Below the pieces are notes generated by a model. The model saw only the letters and a list, made by a program, of their open reading frames with translations. It was not told the origin of the DNA and made no database searches. 64,000 nt of DNA from Competibacter_A sp037045535 (GTDB taxonomy: Bacteria > Pseudomonadota > Gammaproteobacteria > Competibacterales > Competibacteraceae): contig JBAOHI010000014.1 in assembly GCA_037045535.1 (NCBI GenBank), positions 93,996 to 157,995 of the forward strand, written 5' to 3'. This document shows positions 28,343 to 36,009 of this stretch, in pieces (position 1 is the stretch's first letter; every line of letters starts with the position of its first letter). A program made the position numbers and the translations under genes.

Positions 28343-29551
28343 CTACCGTTGGTCGGGCGCCGATTGAACCGATGCGAAACCCGGCCATAGCCGCTCTTTC
28401 TGATCCACCTTCACGAGACCCAAATCCCGCAATCGGCGCAAATCGCGCTGGCGGGTCTTGTCGGTTAATTTCAAATACAAGGTCCGATACCAAGGCGCTC
28501 GCCGTATTTCCGCCAGAGGTAAAGGCCCACCGGCTGCCAATAACTGACTGACGATCGTGTATTGCCGAGCATTCAATTGTTTTTCATCATGCAACTGATG
28601 AATTTGGGTCTGAAATAACAGCACTTTTACGATTTGGTTCACTCGGTCGTGCAGGCGATTGATGCTGACGCGCATTCCTTCCAGATGGAACTGGATAAAC
28701 GGGGTACAGGGATGCGCGACGTTCTTCTCCGCATCGCGGCGACAGCGATTGAATAGGGTGAAGTACTCGTCGATATTCTCCAGGTAATAACGCGCCAAGG
28801 CGAAGGGCGCATACTGAAACCCGCCCGCTTGCAACAGGGCCGCTTCCAGAACCCGCCCCACGCGCCCGTTGCCATCCCAAAACGGGTGAATCAGCTCGTA
28901 GTAATAATGGACGAGCGGCGCCCGAATCAGCGCCGGAATCTGGCGTTCTTCCAATCCCTGATGCCAGCTTACCAACGCCTGCATCAGCGTTTCGATGTCG
29001 TGGCCGTGCTGAGGCGGTTGATATCGACCGCCATGCGCCGGACTACCCACATGGGTTTTGATCGCCTTGGGGTTATCGCGGAAAACGCCGGGCTGGTTGT
29101 AGGCGTGGGTCAATCGTTGCGTGATCGCGGCATGCACCTCCTGAATAAACGGTATATCCAACTGCCAACCCGGTGTCGGCGCGGCCTGTTGCGCCACGTC
29201 GTAGGCCGCCTTGAGATTTACGGCCCGGAGTTGTTCTTCTTCCTGCACCTGGGTCGGGTCCAGCTCCAAGACCATCTGGGTTTCTTCTTCGGTCAGTGTC
29301 CCACCCTCGATGGAGTTCGTGCCAAAAATGCTGCTGGCGACGACCTCTCGCTCCAGTTGGCGGGCGACCTGGGAAAGGGGCGATGCGCTAAACCGCTCGT
29401 GGGCATCCAGAACCCGCTGATACAGCGGTGCCAACACCGTTCCGTCCACGTCCAGACGGAACGTGAATGGCCCAAAGCGGCGGGTTTCGATCCGCATTTC
29501 CACTTCGGAAAGCGAACTCAGAGCATTTTCGATATCCAGCAAAATGTCCAC
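28343..29551 (-). CDS. Fic-domain protein (AMPylase-type)
   Basis: A 402-aa Fic protein. The catalytic motif HPFWDGNGRVGR is complete (about residues 222-233), with the catalytic His and the metal- and phosphate-binding D, N and R. An N-terminal inhibitory motif TNSIEG (TxxxEG) lies near residues 78-83, placing it in the self-inhibited class II. The C-terminal ~90 residues look like a winged helix (QYTIVSQLLAAGGPLPLAEI, RQRDLRRLRDLGLVKVD). Enzymes of this kind modify proteins with AMP; the target is unknown. It is the terminal gene inside the tRNA-Leu island. Confidence 0.92.
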   Translation of the reverse strand: MDILLDIENALSSLSEVEMRIETRRFGPFTFRLDVDGTVLAPLYQRVLDAHERFSASPLSQVARQLEREVVASSIFGTNSIEGGTLTEEETQMVLELDPTQVQEEEQLRAVNLKAAYDVAQQAAPTPGWQLDIPFIQEVHAAITQRLTHAYNQPGVFRDNPKAIKTHVGSPAHGGRYQPPQHGHDIETLMQALVSWHQGLEERQIPALIRAPLVHYYYELIHPFWDGNGRVGRVLEAALLQAGGFQYAPFALARYYLENIDEYFTLFNRCRRDAEKNVAHPCTPFIQFHLEGMRVSINRLHDRVNQIVKVLLFQTQIHQLHDEKQLNARQYTIVSQLLAAGGPLPLAEIRRAPWYRTLYLKLTDKTRQRDLRRLRDLGLVKVDQKERLWPGFASVQSAPDQR

Positions 29552-29743
29552 CAGAAAAACGAAGTTTCTTCATCGATTATAATTATTTATCTTGGTGATG
29601 AATGAAGCGTTGTCCAAGAAAATGTCCGGTCTGACTGTGTTGCCCGGACTCCATCCCGAAGGTCCAGGTCATGGCTCGTCGCCAGGGCAAATAACCGCCG
29701 CTAACGTTCTGAGGGACTGATCGGGGCTGCGCCCTCGAACACT

Positions 29744-29763
29744 CCCCCTTTGCAAAAAGGGGG
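29744..29763. repeat. Hairpin CCCCCTTT/AAAGGGGG within the island
   Basis: 8-bp perfect arms with a GCAA loop, between the small conserved gene and fic in a 227-bp gap that otherwise holds nothing recognisable. It could be a terminator or a dispersed palindromic unit; no T-tract is present. Confidence 0.5.
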
Positions 29764-29778
29764 ATGGAGGGGATTTCG

Positions 29779-30231
29779 TCAGGCGGGCGAATCGGCAGCG
29801 GTCGAGATTTGATCGATGATTAATCCCACGCCCCGCAACTCTTCGTGGTCGGCCAAGGCGCGCACTCTTAATGTGCAAGCCTTGTCCAAATGAAGCGGCG
29901 AAAACGCAAGAAGAAATTGAGGCATCTGCACCCGCAACCGGCGCTCTTCGTCGCTCAATTCTACGAGAACCTTCGAAGCGGACACCAATTGTTCTTTGTC
30001 GAAAACGATTTCTTGCAGAATCTCGTCGTCTTTCAGCACGCGCAGCGTCAGCGAGCGCAGCGGCTCGTTCGCTGGGGTCACGATCTTGACCGATATGCAG
30101 AGCTTGGGCAGCGTGACGGGGAATACAGGGACGAACAACGTCCCCGAATAGACGCCGATATAAGATAGTTTCCCATTGATTTCGTGACGGATGTCGTCGC
30201 AGAATAGGATTTCGACATGGCGCGCGATCAT
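29779..30231 (-). CDS. Small conserved protein, DUF6941-like
   Basis: A 150-aa soluble protein starting MIARHVEILFCDDIRHEINGK and continuing LSYIGVYSGTLFVPVFPVTLPKLCI, then LTLRVLKDDEILQEIVFDKEQL. It looks all-beta, C2-like in secondary-structure pattern. It resembles what I remember as DUF6941; no activity is known. The ATG at 30231 is fixed by a 4-bp overlap (ATGA) with the XRE gene upstream, so the two are coupled. Together they could be a toxin-antitoxin-like or regulatory pair. Confidence 0.7.
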   Translation of the reverse strand: MIARHVEILFCDDIRHEINGKLSYIGVYSGTLFVPVFPVTLPKLCISVKIVTPANEPLRSLTLRVLKDDEILQEIVFDKEQLVSASKVLVELSDEERRLRVQMPQFLLAFSPLHLDKACTLRVRALADHEELRGVGLIIDQISTAADSPA

Positions 30232-30725
30232 GTCCGCTTTGCCCGTGCAATAGCTTCTTGGCGTCTGAGCGCCAGGTCCAGCGCGTTCATATCGACTCCT
30301 AGCGCGTCGCACAGCTTACGGCAGGTTTCCAGTGCAAGGTTTTCCGTGCCGCGCTCGATGCGTGCGACATGAGATTGACTGGTTCCCAACGCCTCGGCCA
30401 AGCGGTTTTGCGACCATCCCTTGCGCAACCGTAGGGTACGCACCGTGTCGTCATCCTCGGCATAAAATTGGTCCGCTATCCAATGACGAGCCTCCGCCAT
30501 CGCTGCGTGCCATTCCTCATCTTGTTCCCATTCGCTCATCAACTGCTCGATGGTTTGATGCCGAGCAGGGGCAGGTGGCGGGGGTGTTGTGTAGTCTTCA
30601 AAAACAAAAACCGGACGGCGAGTGGGAGTCGTAGTCCCGACAGCCACGCCGGGCTGGCCGAAGGTTCGTTCAAAGCGATGTGTGGGCGCGGAGGATACGT
30701 CGGCTGATCGGGTGGTTGGAGTCAT
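30228..30725 (-). CDS. XRE-family helix-turn-helix protein
   Basis: A 165-aa protein. The C-terminal third is a clear XRE domain (VRTLRLRKGWSQNRLAEALG, TSQSHVARIERGTENLALE). The middle carries an acidic helix (EQLMSEWEQDEEWHAAMAEA) like those of antitoxins, and the N-terminus is Pro/Thr-rich and probably disordered. The start at 30725 has AGGAG seven bases upstream; the frame extends 17 codons further. It overlaps the next gene by 4 bp. Confidence 0.85.
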   Translation of the reverse strand: MTPTTRSADVSSAPTHRFERTFGQPGVAVGTTTPTRRPVFVFEDYTTPPPPAPARHQTIEQLMSEWEQDEEWHAAMAEARHWIADQFYAEDDDTVRTLRLRKGWSQNRLAEALGTSQSHVARIERGTENLALETCRKLCDALGVDMNALDLALRRQEAIARAKRT

Positions 30726-30740
30726 AATCGAACTCCTGTG

Positions 30741-30948
30741 GTGCAATGGCCAAGCACGCCCCATGTGCTCTGGCATACCTGCGCGTCCTGGCTCGCGCAG
30801 AGGGGGTGTCGCTTATCTCGTGTGAGCGATGCTTGGGCACAGCACGATTGCTGTTACGGAGTGATACACACACCTGGCGCCCGATCACCTGCGAGAGTGC
30901 GTAGCTGTACTATCGAGTGTTGACATCGCGAAAGGGGGTTCGGCGTAA
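30741..30948 (+). pseudogene. Remnant of a tyrosine integrase C-terminus
   Basis: The plus strand reads PHVLWHTCASWLAQRG, matching the HxLRHTxASWL box (the R is now W), then after a frameshift near 30830 LGHSTIAVTE, an in-frame TGA where Arg is expected, and YTHLAPDHLRECVAVLSSVD to a TAA at 30946. YTHLAP holds the position of the catalytic tyrosine. One frameshift, one nonsense change and loss of the N-terminal part mean it is inactive. It ends 70 bp from the tRNA-Leu gene, where island integrases normally sit. Confidence 0.82.
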
Positions 30949-31017
30949 ACCCAGCCTAGCGTTCGTGGGGTGGCGCTTGAGATAGCCGGGGACTTCGGCA
31001 TAAGACATTAGTTTTAT

Positions 31018-31103
31018 TGGTGCCGGGAGAGAGACTCGAACTCTCACGGTATCACTACCGGTGGATTTTGAGTCCACTGCGTCTACCATTCCGCCATCCC
31101 GGC
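31018..31103 (-). tRNA. tRNA-Leu (anticodon CAA)
   Basis: Minus-strand gene with 7-bp acceptor stem GCCGGGA/TCCCGGC, discriminator A and encoded CCA (31018-31020). The anticodon stem GTGGA/TCCAC holds loop CTCAAAA, giving CAA. It has a long variable arm as expected for leucine and a T arm with GTTCGAGTC. It is 86 nt with CCA. It is the attachment site of the neighbouring island and keeps its full length. Confidence 0.95.
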
Positions 31104-31326
31104 TGGGAGAGAGAAGCGTAAGTATAAGGATTTTCCGCCGCCGGGCAAGCGCATTGGTTATTCCGATGGCAATCGTTCGTTCATGAACCGCTTCCACCAA
31201 CCGGCCGACCCTGCCGATGTCGGGCAAGTCCTGTATGATGCACTTCGATTTTTTCTCGACCCGCCACCCCATCGTCATGGAGATCGCCATCGAACGCTCG
31301 GGTAGGCCTAACCCAAGCCATCGATT

Positions 31327-32274
31327 ATGACGACCTTCAAGGCACTGAAAGCGGAATTGTTGCTATTGTTAGCGGCGGTGATTTGGGGCTTTGCTTTCGT
31401 CGCCCAGCGCATCGGCATGGAATACGTCGGTCCGTTCACCTACAACGGTGTCCGTTTCATCCTGGGAGCGCTGTCGTTGTTGCCGTTGCTGCTGCTCGGT
31501 CGCCGATCGGGGAACGTCCATTCAGACGGTTGGTGGCCGACGCTGACCGGTGGCTTACTGGCCGGGCTTCTGCTATTCGCCGGTGCCTCGCTCCAGCAGG
31601 TCGGCATCGTTTATACCACAGCCGGCAAGGCGGGATTCATTACCGGGCTGTACGTCGTCGTCGTGCCATTGCTGGGCCTGTTGTGGGGCCAGCGCACGCC
31701 TTGGGGTACCTGGGCCGGTGCCGCGTTCGCCGTCGCAGGATTGTATTTGTTGACCGTGACCGACGATTTGACCTTGGCCGAAGGTGACAGTTTGGTGCTG
31801 ATCGGTGCTTTCTTCTGGGCCGGCCACGTCTTGGTCATCGGCTGGTTGTCAGGTCGATACATCGAACCGGTGTTGCTGGCCTGCCAGCAATTCGTGGTTT
31901 GCGCGGTGTTGAGCTTGGCGGTGGCAGTGGTGATCGAGCCTATCACTTTGGCCGCATTGAAAGGAGCAGCAGTGCCGATTCTGTACGGCGGCCTGCTGTC
32001 GGTGGGGGTCGCTTACACCCTGCAAGTCGTTGCCCAGCGTGACGCGCCGCCCGCCCACGCTGCGATCATTCTCAGCCTGGAAACCGTCTTCGCCACGTTG
32101 GCCGGCTGGTGGCTGCTGCAAGAAACGCTCTCGGGACGGGGACTGATCGGCTGTGCGCTGATGTTCGCCGGCATGTTGCTTTCGCAGCTGGGCAGAGGCC
32201 GATCCGCGTCACCCACCGGACCGGTGGCGGCCACTGCGTCATCGCTGGTGGCGGATGAAGGCGATCACAGCTGA
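31327..32274 (+). CDS. DMT superfamily (EamA) transporter
   Basis: A 315-aa inner-membrane protein with about ten hydrophobic segments in two EamA repeats. The first begins AELLLLLAAVIWGFAFVAQR, the second LVLIGAFFWAGHVLVIGWLS, and each ends in the usual helix-rich pattern (AGKAGFITGLYVVVVPLLG; ILSLETVFATLAGWWLLQE). Such proteins export metabolites or amino acids; the substrate is not predictable. It stands alone downstream of the tRNA gene. Confidence 0.88.
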   Translation: MTTFKALKAELLLLLAAVIWGFAFVAQRIGMEYVGPFTYNGVRFILGALSLLPLLLLGRRSGNVHSDGWWPTLTGGLLAGLLLFAGASLQQVGIVYTTAGKAGFITGLYVVVVPLLGLLWGQRTPWGTWAGAAFAVAGLYLLTVTDDLTLAEGDSLVLIGAFFWAGHVLVIGWLSGRYIEPVLLACQQFVVCAVLSLAVAVVIEPITLAALKGAAVPILYGGLLSVGVAYTLQVVAQRDAPPAHAAIILSLETVFATLAGWWLLQETLSGRGLIGCALMFAGMLLSQLGRGRSASPTGPVAATASSLVADEGDHS

Positions 32275-32308
32275 TCGGCTCGAAGCGGTTCGCCTTGTAC
32301 CGCATTGA

Positions 32309-32506
32309 TTATGTTTCAGGCGAGGGCTTTGGATCGGGGGCCGGGTGCGGGACCGGTTCGGCGCCGTTTTCGGCGGGTACCCCGTCATCGCTCAGCCGCT
32401 CCTGGTACCAGCATCGATAGCAAAGCCGCAAGCCGTTCTTGCTCAAGAAACTGGCCGGCGGACCAAACTGCCCGCATTCGTCACAGATTAGGTAGCTGCC
32501 GACCAT
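32309..32506 (-). CDS. Small zinc-ribbon protein
   Basis: A 65-aa protein with two knuckles, CDECGQ and CYRC, spaced like a zinc ribbon, followed by an acidic/proline tail (PVPHPAPDPKPSPET). GGAGGTAA sits six bases before the ATG at 32506; the frame extends 19 codons further but this ribosome-binding site decides the start. Function unknown; it is divergent from the methyltransferase gene. Confidence 0.65.
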   Translation of the reverse strand: MVGSYLICDECGQFGPPASFLSKNGLRLCYRCWYQERLSDDGVPAENGAEPVPHPAPDPKPSPET

Positions 32507-32576
32507 CGTTACCTCCTTCCGCGCCGCTTCCGAGACAGGGTTATGGTATACCGAATCTTTCATGCCGGAGGCCGTT

Positions 32577-33674
32577 ATGACGCTTCCCGCTGGCTGTGAA
32601 GCCCGTTGTCCAGCCTGTGCCCATCGGACTTGGCGTGCCGCCGACAGCGAAGCGCAAAAAACGGAGTGGCTGAATCGACAACTCGCGCCCTGGGCGGATC
32701 GGTTGCGACCCTTGCGGACGGTTGTGGGCGATGCTCGTTGGGGCTATCGGCACAAGGTCTGTTTGTCGGTGGTTTGGAGCGAAACGGCTGGCTGGCAATT
32801 CGGCTTGTGGCGACGCGACGAGCTGATTCCGATTCCCGACTGTCCGATTCACGCTGAATCGGTGCGGGTGCTCGTGCGTGGATTGATGCGAGCATTACCG
32901 CCGGCACCGCCGTTTCCCTTGGCTTTTTTTGTCCAATCTGGTGCGCAGGTGACGTTGATCTTGAAAACGCATCGAATGCCGCCGCTCGATTGGCTGGACG
33001 GAGCTGCGAAAGAGGCATTGGTCGCAATCGGACTGGAGGGTTTGTGGCTGCACTTGCATCCTGCCGCCGGTCGCCGGTTGTTTGCCCGAAGCGGCTGGCA
33101 TTTGTTGTGGGGTCAGCCGCGCTCGCGGGATGCGTTCGGGTTACTGTACGGCCCAACCGCCTTCCAACAATTGATTCCCGAACTCTATCGCCAGGCTTTA
33201 GACACGGCGGAGGAGTTTCTGGCACCGCAACCGGGCGACAAGCTCGCCGATCTCTACTGCGGTATCGGTGCCAGTCTGGCGCGCTGGGTTGCTCGCAAGG
33301 CACAGGTGATCGGCGTGGAATTGGGCGGCGAGGCGGTGGAATGCGCCCGGTCAAATGCGCCACAGGCGGAGATACTGCGCGGTAAGTGTGCCGACCGCAT
33401 CCCGCAATTGCGGGAGTGGGCGAAAATATCTGGAGTCCGCTTGTTGTACGTCAATCCGCCCCGCACCGGTTTGGAACCGGAAATTCTGACGTGGGCGACA
33501 GATGAGTGTCGTCCCGAGCGACTGGCCTATCTGTCTTGTAGTGCCGGCACGCTGAGCCGGGATTTACGGGCGCTGACAGTGGCGGGGTACAAGGTCGAGG
33601 CTTTGGTTCCCTACGACTTTTTCCCGCAAACCCATCATGTCGAGACACTGGCGTTGCTGCGACAGATGTTTTAG
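32577..33674 (+). CDS. TrmA/RlmC/RlmD-family SAM-dependent RNA m5U methyltransferase
   Basis: A 365-aa enzyme. The N-terminal Cys set CEARCPAC with a later C in CPIHAE suggests a [4Fe-4S] cluster as in RlmC/RlmD. The SAM fold has LADLYCGIGASLARW and VIGVELGGEAVECAR, the NPPR motif is YVNPPRTGL, the catalytic cysteine is in LAYLSCSAGTLSRDL and the general base glutamate in HHVETLALL. GGAGG lies six bases before the ATG at 32577. It is about RlmC size, but the target uridine cannot be told from sequence alone. Stop is TAG. Confidence 0.85.
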   Translation: MTLPAGCEARCPACAHRTWRAADSEAQKTEWLNRQLAPWADRLRPLRTVVGDARWGYRHKVCLSVVWSETAGWQFGLWRRDELIPIPDCPIHAESVRVLVRGLMRALPPAPPFPLAFFVQSGAQVTLILKTHRMPPLDWLDGAAKEALVAIGLEGLWLHLHPAAGRRLFARSGWHLLWGQPRSRDAFGLLYGPTAFQQLIPELYRQALDTAEEFLAPQPGDKLADLYCGIGASLARWVARKAQVIGVELGGEAVECARSNAPQAEILRGKCADRIPQLREWAKISGVRLLYVNPPRTGLEPEILTWATDECRPERLAYLSCSAGTLSRDLRALTVAGYKVEALVPYDFFPQTHHVETLALLRQMF

Positions 33675-33690
33675 GCGCCTTGCGGGAAAG

Positions 33691-33726
33691 CCCCTCTCCT
33701 ATTCAGGAGAAGGGCCGGGTTGAGGG
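33691..33726. repeat. Palindromic dispersed repeat downstream of the methyltransferase
   Basis: CCCCTCTCCT-ATTC-AGGAGAAGGG forms a 10-bp hairpin with one mismatch, followed by CCGGGTTGAGGG. Read on the minus strand it begins CCCTCAACCCGGCCC, the same plan as the unit inside hypF at 54875-54910. A partial second copy (TCTAGGAGAGGG) lies near 33740-33752. It falls between convergent genes and may also act as terminator. Confidence 0.7.
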
Positions 33727-33763
33727 TTATAAAGTGCTTTTCTAGGAGAGGGTAGATCAAAGG

Positions 33764-35437
33764 TTAATGCGCTGCCGCGCCGGCTGCACCGAAGCCCGTT
33801 TGAGCGCGCACGTACTGATCGTTGAACGCCTCTTTTTCCTGGGCCGCGCGGGCACTGCTGTCCGTCACCGAACCCAGCCAAGCCATGAAGAACGCGATTG
33901 GCATGGAGAAAATCGCCGGCTGCTCGTAGGGGAAAATGGGGTCTTTGTTGCCGAGCACGACGACCCAAACCGCTTTTGACAACACCACGATCGACACCGC
34001 CGATATCAGGCCGGCGATGCTGCCCCAGATCGCGCCCCGCGTGGTCAGTCCTTTCCAATACATGGACAGAATCAGGACCGGGAAATTACAGGAGGCGGCA
34101 ACGCCAAAGGCCAAGCCGACCATGAACGCCACGTTCTGCTTTTCGAAGGCGATGCCGAGCAACACGGCGACCACGCCCAACGCCAGCGAGGACGACTTGG
34201 AAACGCGGATTTCCTCCGCTTCGGTCGCCTGGCCCTTGCGGATCACGTTGGCGTAGAGGTCGTGCGAGATCGCGGATGCGCCGGCCAACGCCAATCCCGC
34301 CACCACCGCCAGAATCGTAGCGAAGGCGACCGCGGACAGGAAACCGAGCAGCAAATTACCGCCGACCGCGTGCGCCAGGTGCATGGCCGGCATGTTATTG
34401 CCGCCGATCAGCTTGCCACCGATTTGACCACCCTCGAAATACTGGGGGTTGGTGCCGATGATGGTGATCGCAGCCAAGCCCATGATCGCCACGACGGTAA
34501 AGAAGAAACCAACGCACAGCGTGGCGATAAAGACGCTTTTGCGCGCCTCCTTGGCGTTAGGGACGGTGAAAAAGCGCATCAAGATATGCGGCAAGCCAGC
34601 GGTGCCGAACATGAGGCCGAGCGACAGGGAAACCGCCGTGATCGGATCCGCGAGCAGAGCGCCCGGTCCCATCAGTGCCATGCCTTTCTTGGAGTTCTCG
34701 ACCGCCTTGGACGCTAGCGTCTCGAGGCTGAAGCCGAATTGGGAAAATGCCAGCAGCATCACCAGTGTGCCGCCGCCGAGCAGCAGGCAGGCTTTGATGA
34801 TCTGTACCCAGGTCGTGGCGATCATACCGCCAAAGGTGACGTAGACCACCATCAGTACCCCGACGATGACCACCGCGATCCAATAGTCCAGGCCGAACAG
34901 CAGTTTGATCAGCTGACCGGCGCCGACCATCTGCGCGATCAGGTAGAACACCACCACGGTCAGCGAGCCGATGGCCGCGACGGTGCGGACTTGCCGCTGA
35001 TCCAGACGGTAGGAGGTGATGTCAGCGAAGGTGAATTTGCCGAGGTTGCGCAGCCGCTCCGCCATGATGAACATGATGAACGGCCAGCCAACGTAGAAGC
35101 AGATGCAGTAGATATAGCCGTCGAAGCCCTGGAAATAAGTCAAGCTGGTCAGCCCGAGCAGAGTGGCCGCCGACATGTAGTCACCCGCAATGGCCAGGCC
35201 GTTCTGCGTGCCCGTGATGCCGCCGCCCGCCGAATAGTAATCGCTGGCCGATTTGGTGCGTTGGGCCGCCCAATAGGTGATGCCCAGCGTCATCAGCACG
35301 AAAATAAAGAACATCACGATGGCGTGGATATTGAGCGCCTGCTTTTGCGCTTCCCCGACGTCCGGAGCGGCCACGGCCAAACCCATCCAGCCTGTTGCCA
35401 ACGCGGTGGTGGCAAATTTCAGCATTGGATAAATCAT
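33764..35437 (-). CDS. actP: Cation/acetate symporter ActP
   Basis: A 557-aa sodium:solute symporter family protein with about 13 membrane segments. A signal-like first segment is followed by DYYSAGGGITGTQNGLAIAG, DYMSAATLLGLTSL, TFADITSYRLDQRQVRT and LPHILMRFFTVPNAKEARKS, all typical of ActP. It takes up acetate and related short-chain acids. It overlaps the DUF485 gene by 4 bp (ATGA), the standard yjcH-actP pair. Confidence 0.93.
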   Translation of the reverse strand: MIYPMLKFATTALATGWMGLAVAAPDVGEAQKQALNIHAIVMFFIFVLMTLGITYWAAQRTKSASDYYSAGGGITGTQNGLAIAGDYMSAATLLGLTSLTYFQGFDGYIYCICFYVGWPFIMFIMAERLRNLGKFTFADITSYRLDQRQVRTVAAIGSLTVVVFYLIAQMVGAGQLIKLLFGLDYWIAVVIVGVLMVVYVTFGGMIATTWVQIIKACLLLGGGTLVMLLAFSQFGFSLETLASKAVENSKKGMALMGPGALLADPITAVSLSLGLMFGTAGLPHILMRFFTVPNAKEARKSVFIATLCVGFFFTVVAIMGLAAITIIGTNPQYFEGGQIGGKLIGGNNMPAMHLAHAVGGNLLLGFLSAVAFATILAVVAGLALAGASAISHDLYANVIRKGQATEAEEIRVSKSSSLALGVVAVLLGIAFEKQNVAFMVGLAFGVAASCNFPVLILSMYWKGLTTRGAIWGSIAGLISAVSIVVLSKAVWVVVLGNKDPIFPYEQPAIFSMPIAFFMAWLGSVTDSSARAAQEKEAFNDQYVRAQTGFGAAGAAAH

Positions 35438-35754
35438 TCGATGGCCTCCTTGATGATTTCCGAGTTGATGTTATCGAACTCTCCGTTCGCGCGTCGGATG
35501 TACAGGCCGGTCATCAACCAGAACAGCAGGATCATGCCCGCACCGATAGGCCAGGCAATGGAGGCCTTGCCGCCTTCCCAGATGGGTGTGGCCAACACGG
35601 TCGGATTGAACGCCACGACCATGATAAAGGCGAAGTAAACGCCCAGAACCATGACCGTCAATGTCCACGCGAGACGGCTGCGTTTACTGACCAATTCATC
35701 GAATTTCGGATTTTTTCTAATCCGATCATAGACTTCGGATGACATTTTTATCAT
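35434..35754 (-). CDS. yjcH: DUF485 membrane protein, ActP partner
   Basis: A 106-aa protein with two TM segments (WTLTVMVLGVYFAFIMVVAF; WPIGAGMILLFWLMTGLYI) and a final RRANGEFDNIN stretch, the DUF485/YjcH pattern. GAGGAG lies close to the ATG at 35754 and 11 bases before a second ATG at 35745, so either may be used. It is cotranscribed with actP. Confidence 0.88.
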   Translation of the reverse strand: MIKMSSEVYDRIRKNPKFDELVSKRSRLAWTLTVMVLGVYFAFIMVVAFNPTVLATPIWEGGKASIAWPIGAGMILLFWLMTGLYIRRANGEFDNINSEIIKEAIE

Positions 35755-36009
35755 TTCTCCTCGGGTTTGGTGGGTAATGTTGCGAGTACCGCCTACATAC
35801 GGTTGACAAGCTCTTAAAATGTATAAGGCACTTACGGTGTTGTCTATGTAGTCTGAACTGTCATTACCAACTGCACAAAGCGCCATTCTTTGCTATAAAA
35901 ATGGCATCAATGTTTAATGAGCATGTGAGCGACGAATACGAGATCTTTAATTCCATCTTTATTTGTTTTGAAATTCTTGCTGAATCACTCAAATGATGAA
36001 GCTCTTCCG

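Larger units (their letters stand above)
28093..31103. mobile_element. tRNA-Leu(CAA) genomic island with decayed integrase
   Basis: An intact tRNA-Leu gene (31018-31103) and an exact 59-bp copy of its 3' portion (28093-28151) flank about 2.9 kb. The tRNA's own 3' end occupies 31018-31076, so the two copies are in direct orientation, as attL and attR of an element inserted by a tyrosine recombinase. Inside lie Fic, a small conserved protein, an XRE regulator and the C-terminal remnant of an integrase whose 3' end is 70 bp from the tRNA. No live integrase remains, so the island is probably fixed or needs help in trans. Confidence 0.85.

Noticed and set aside
30738..30923. Intact 61-aa plus-strand gene upstream of the XRE gene
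   Set aside because: It is the first part of the decayed integrase, without its own start or complete domain.
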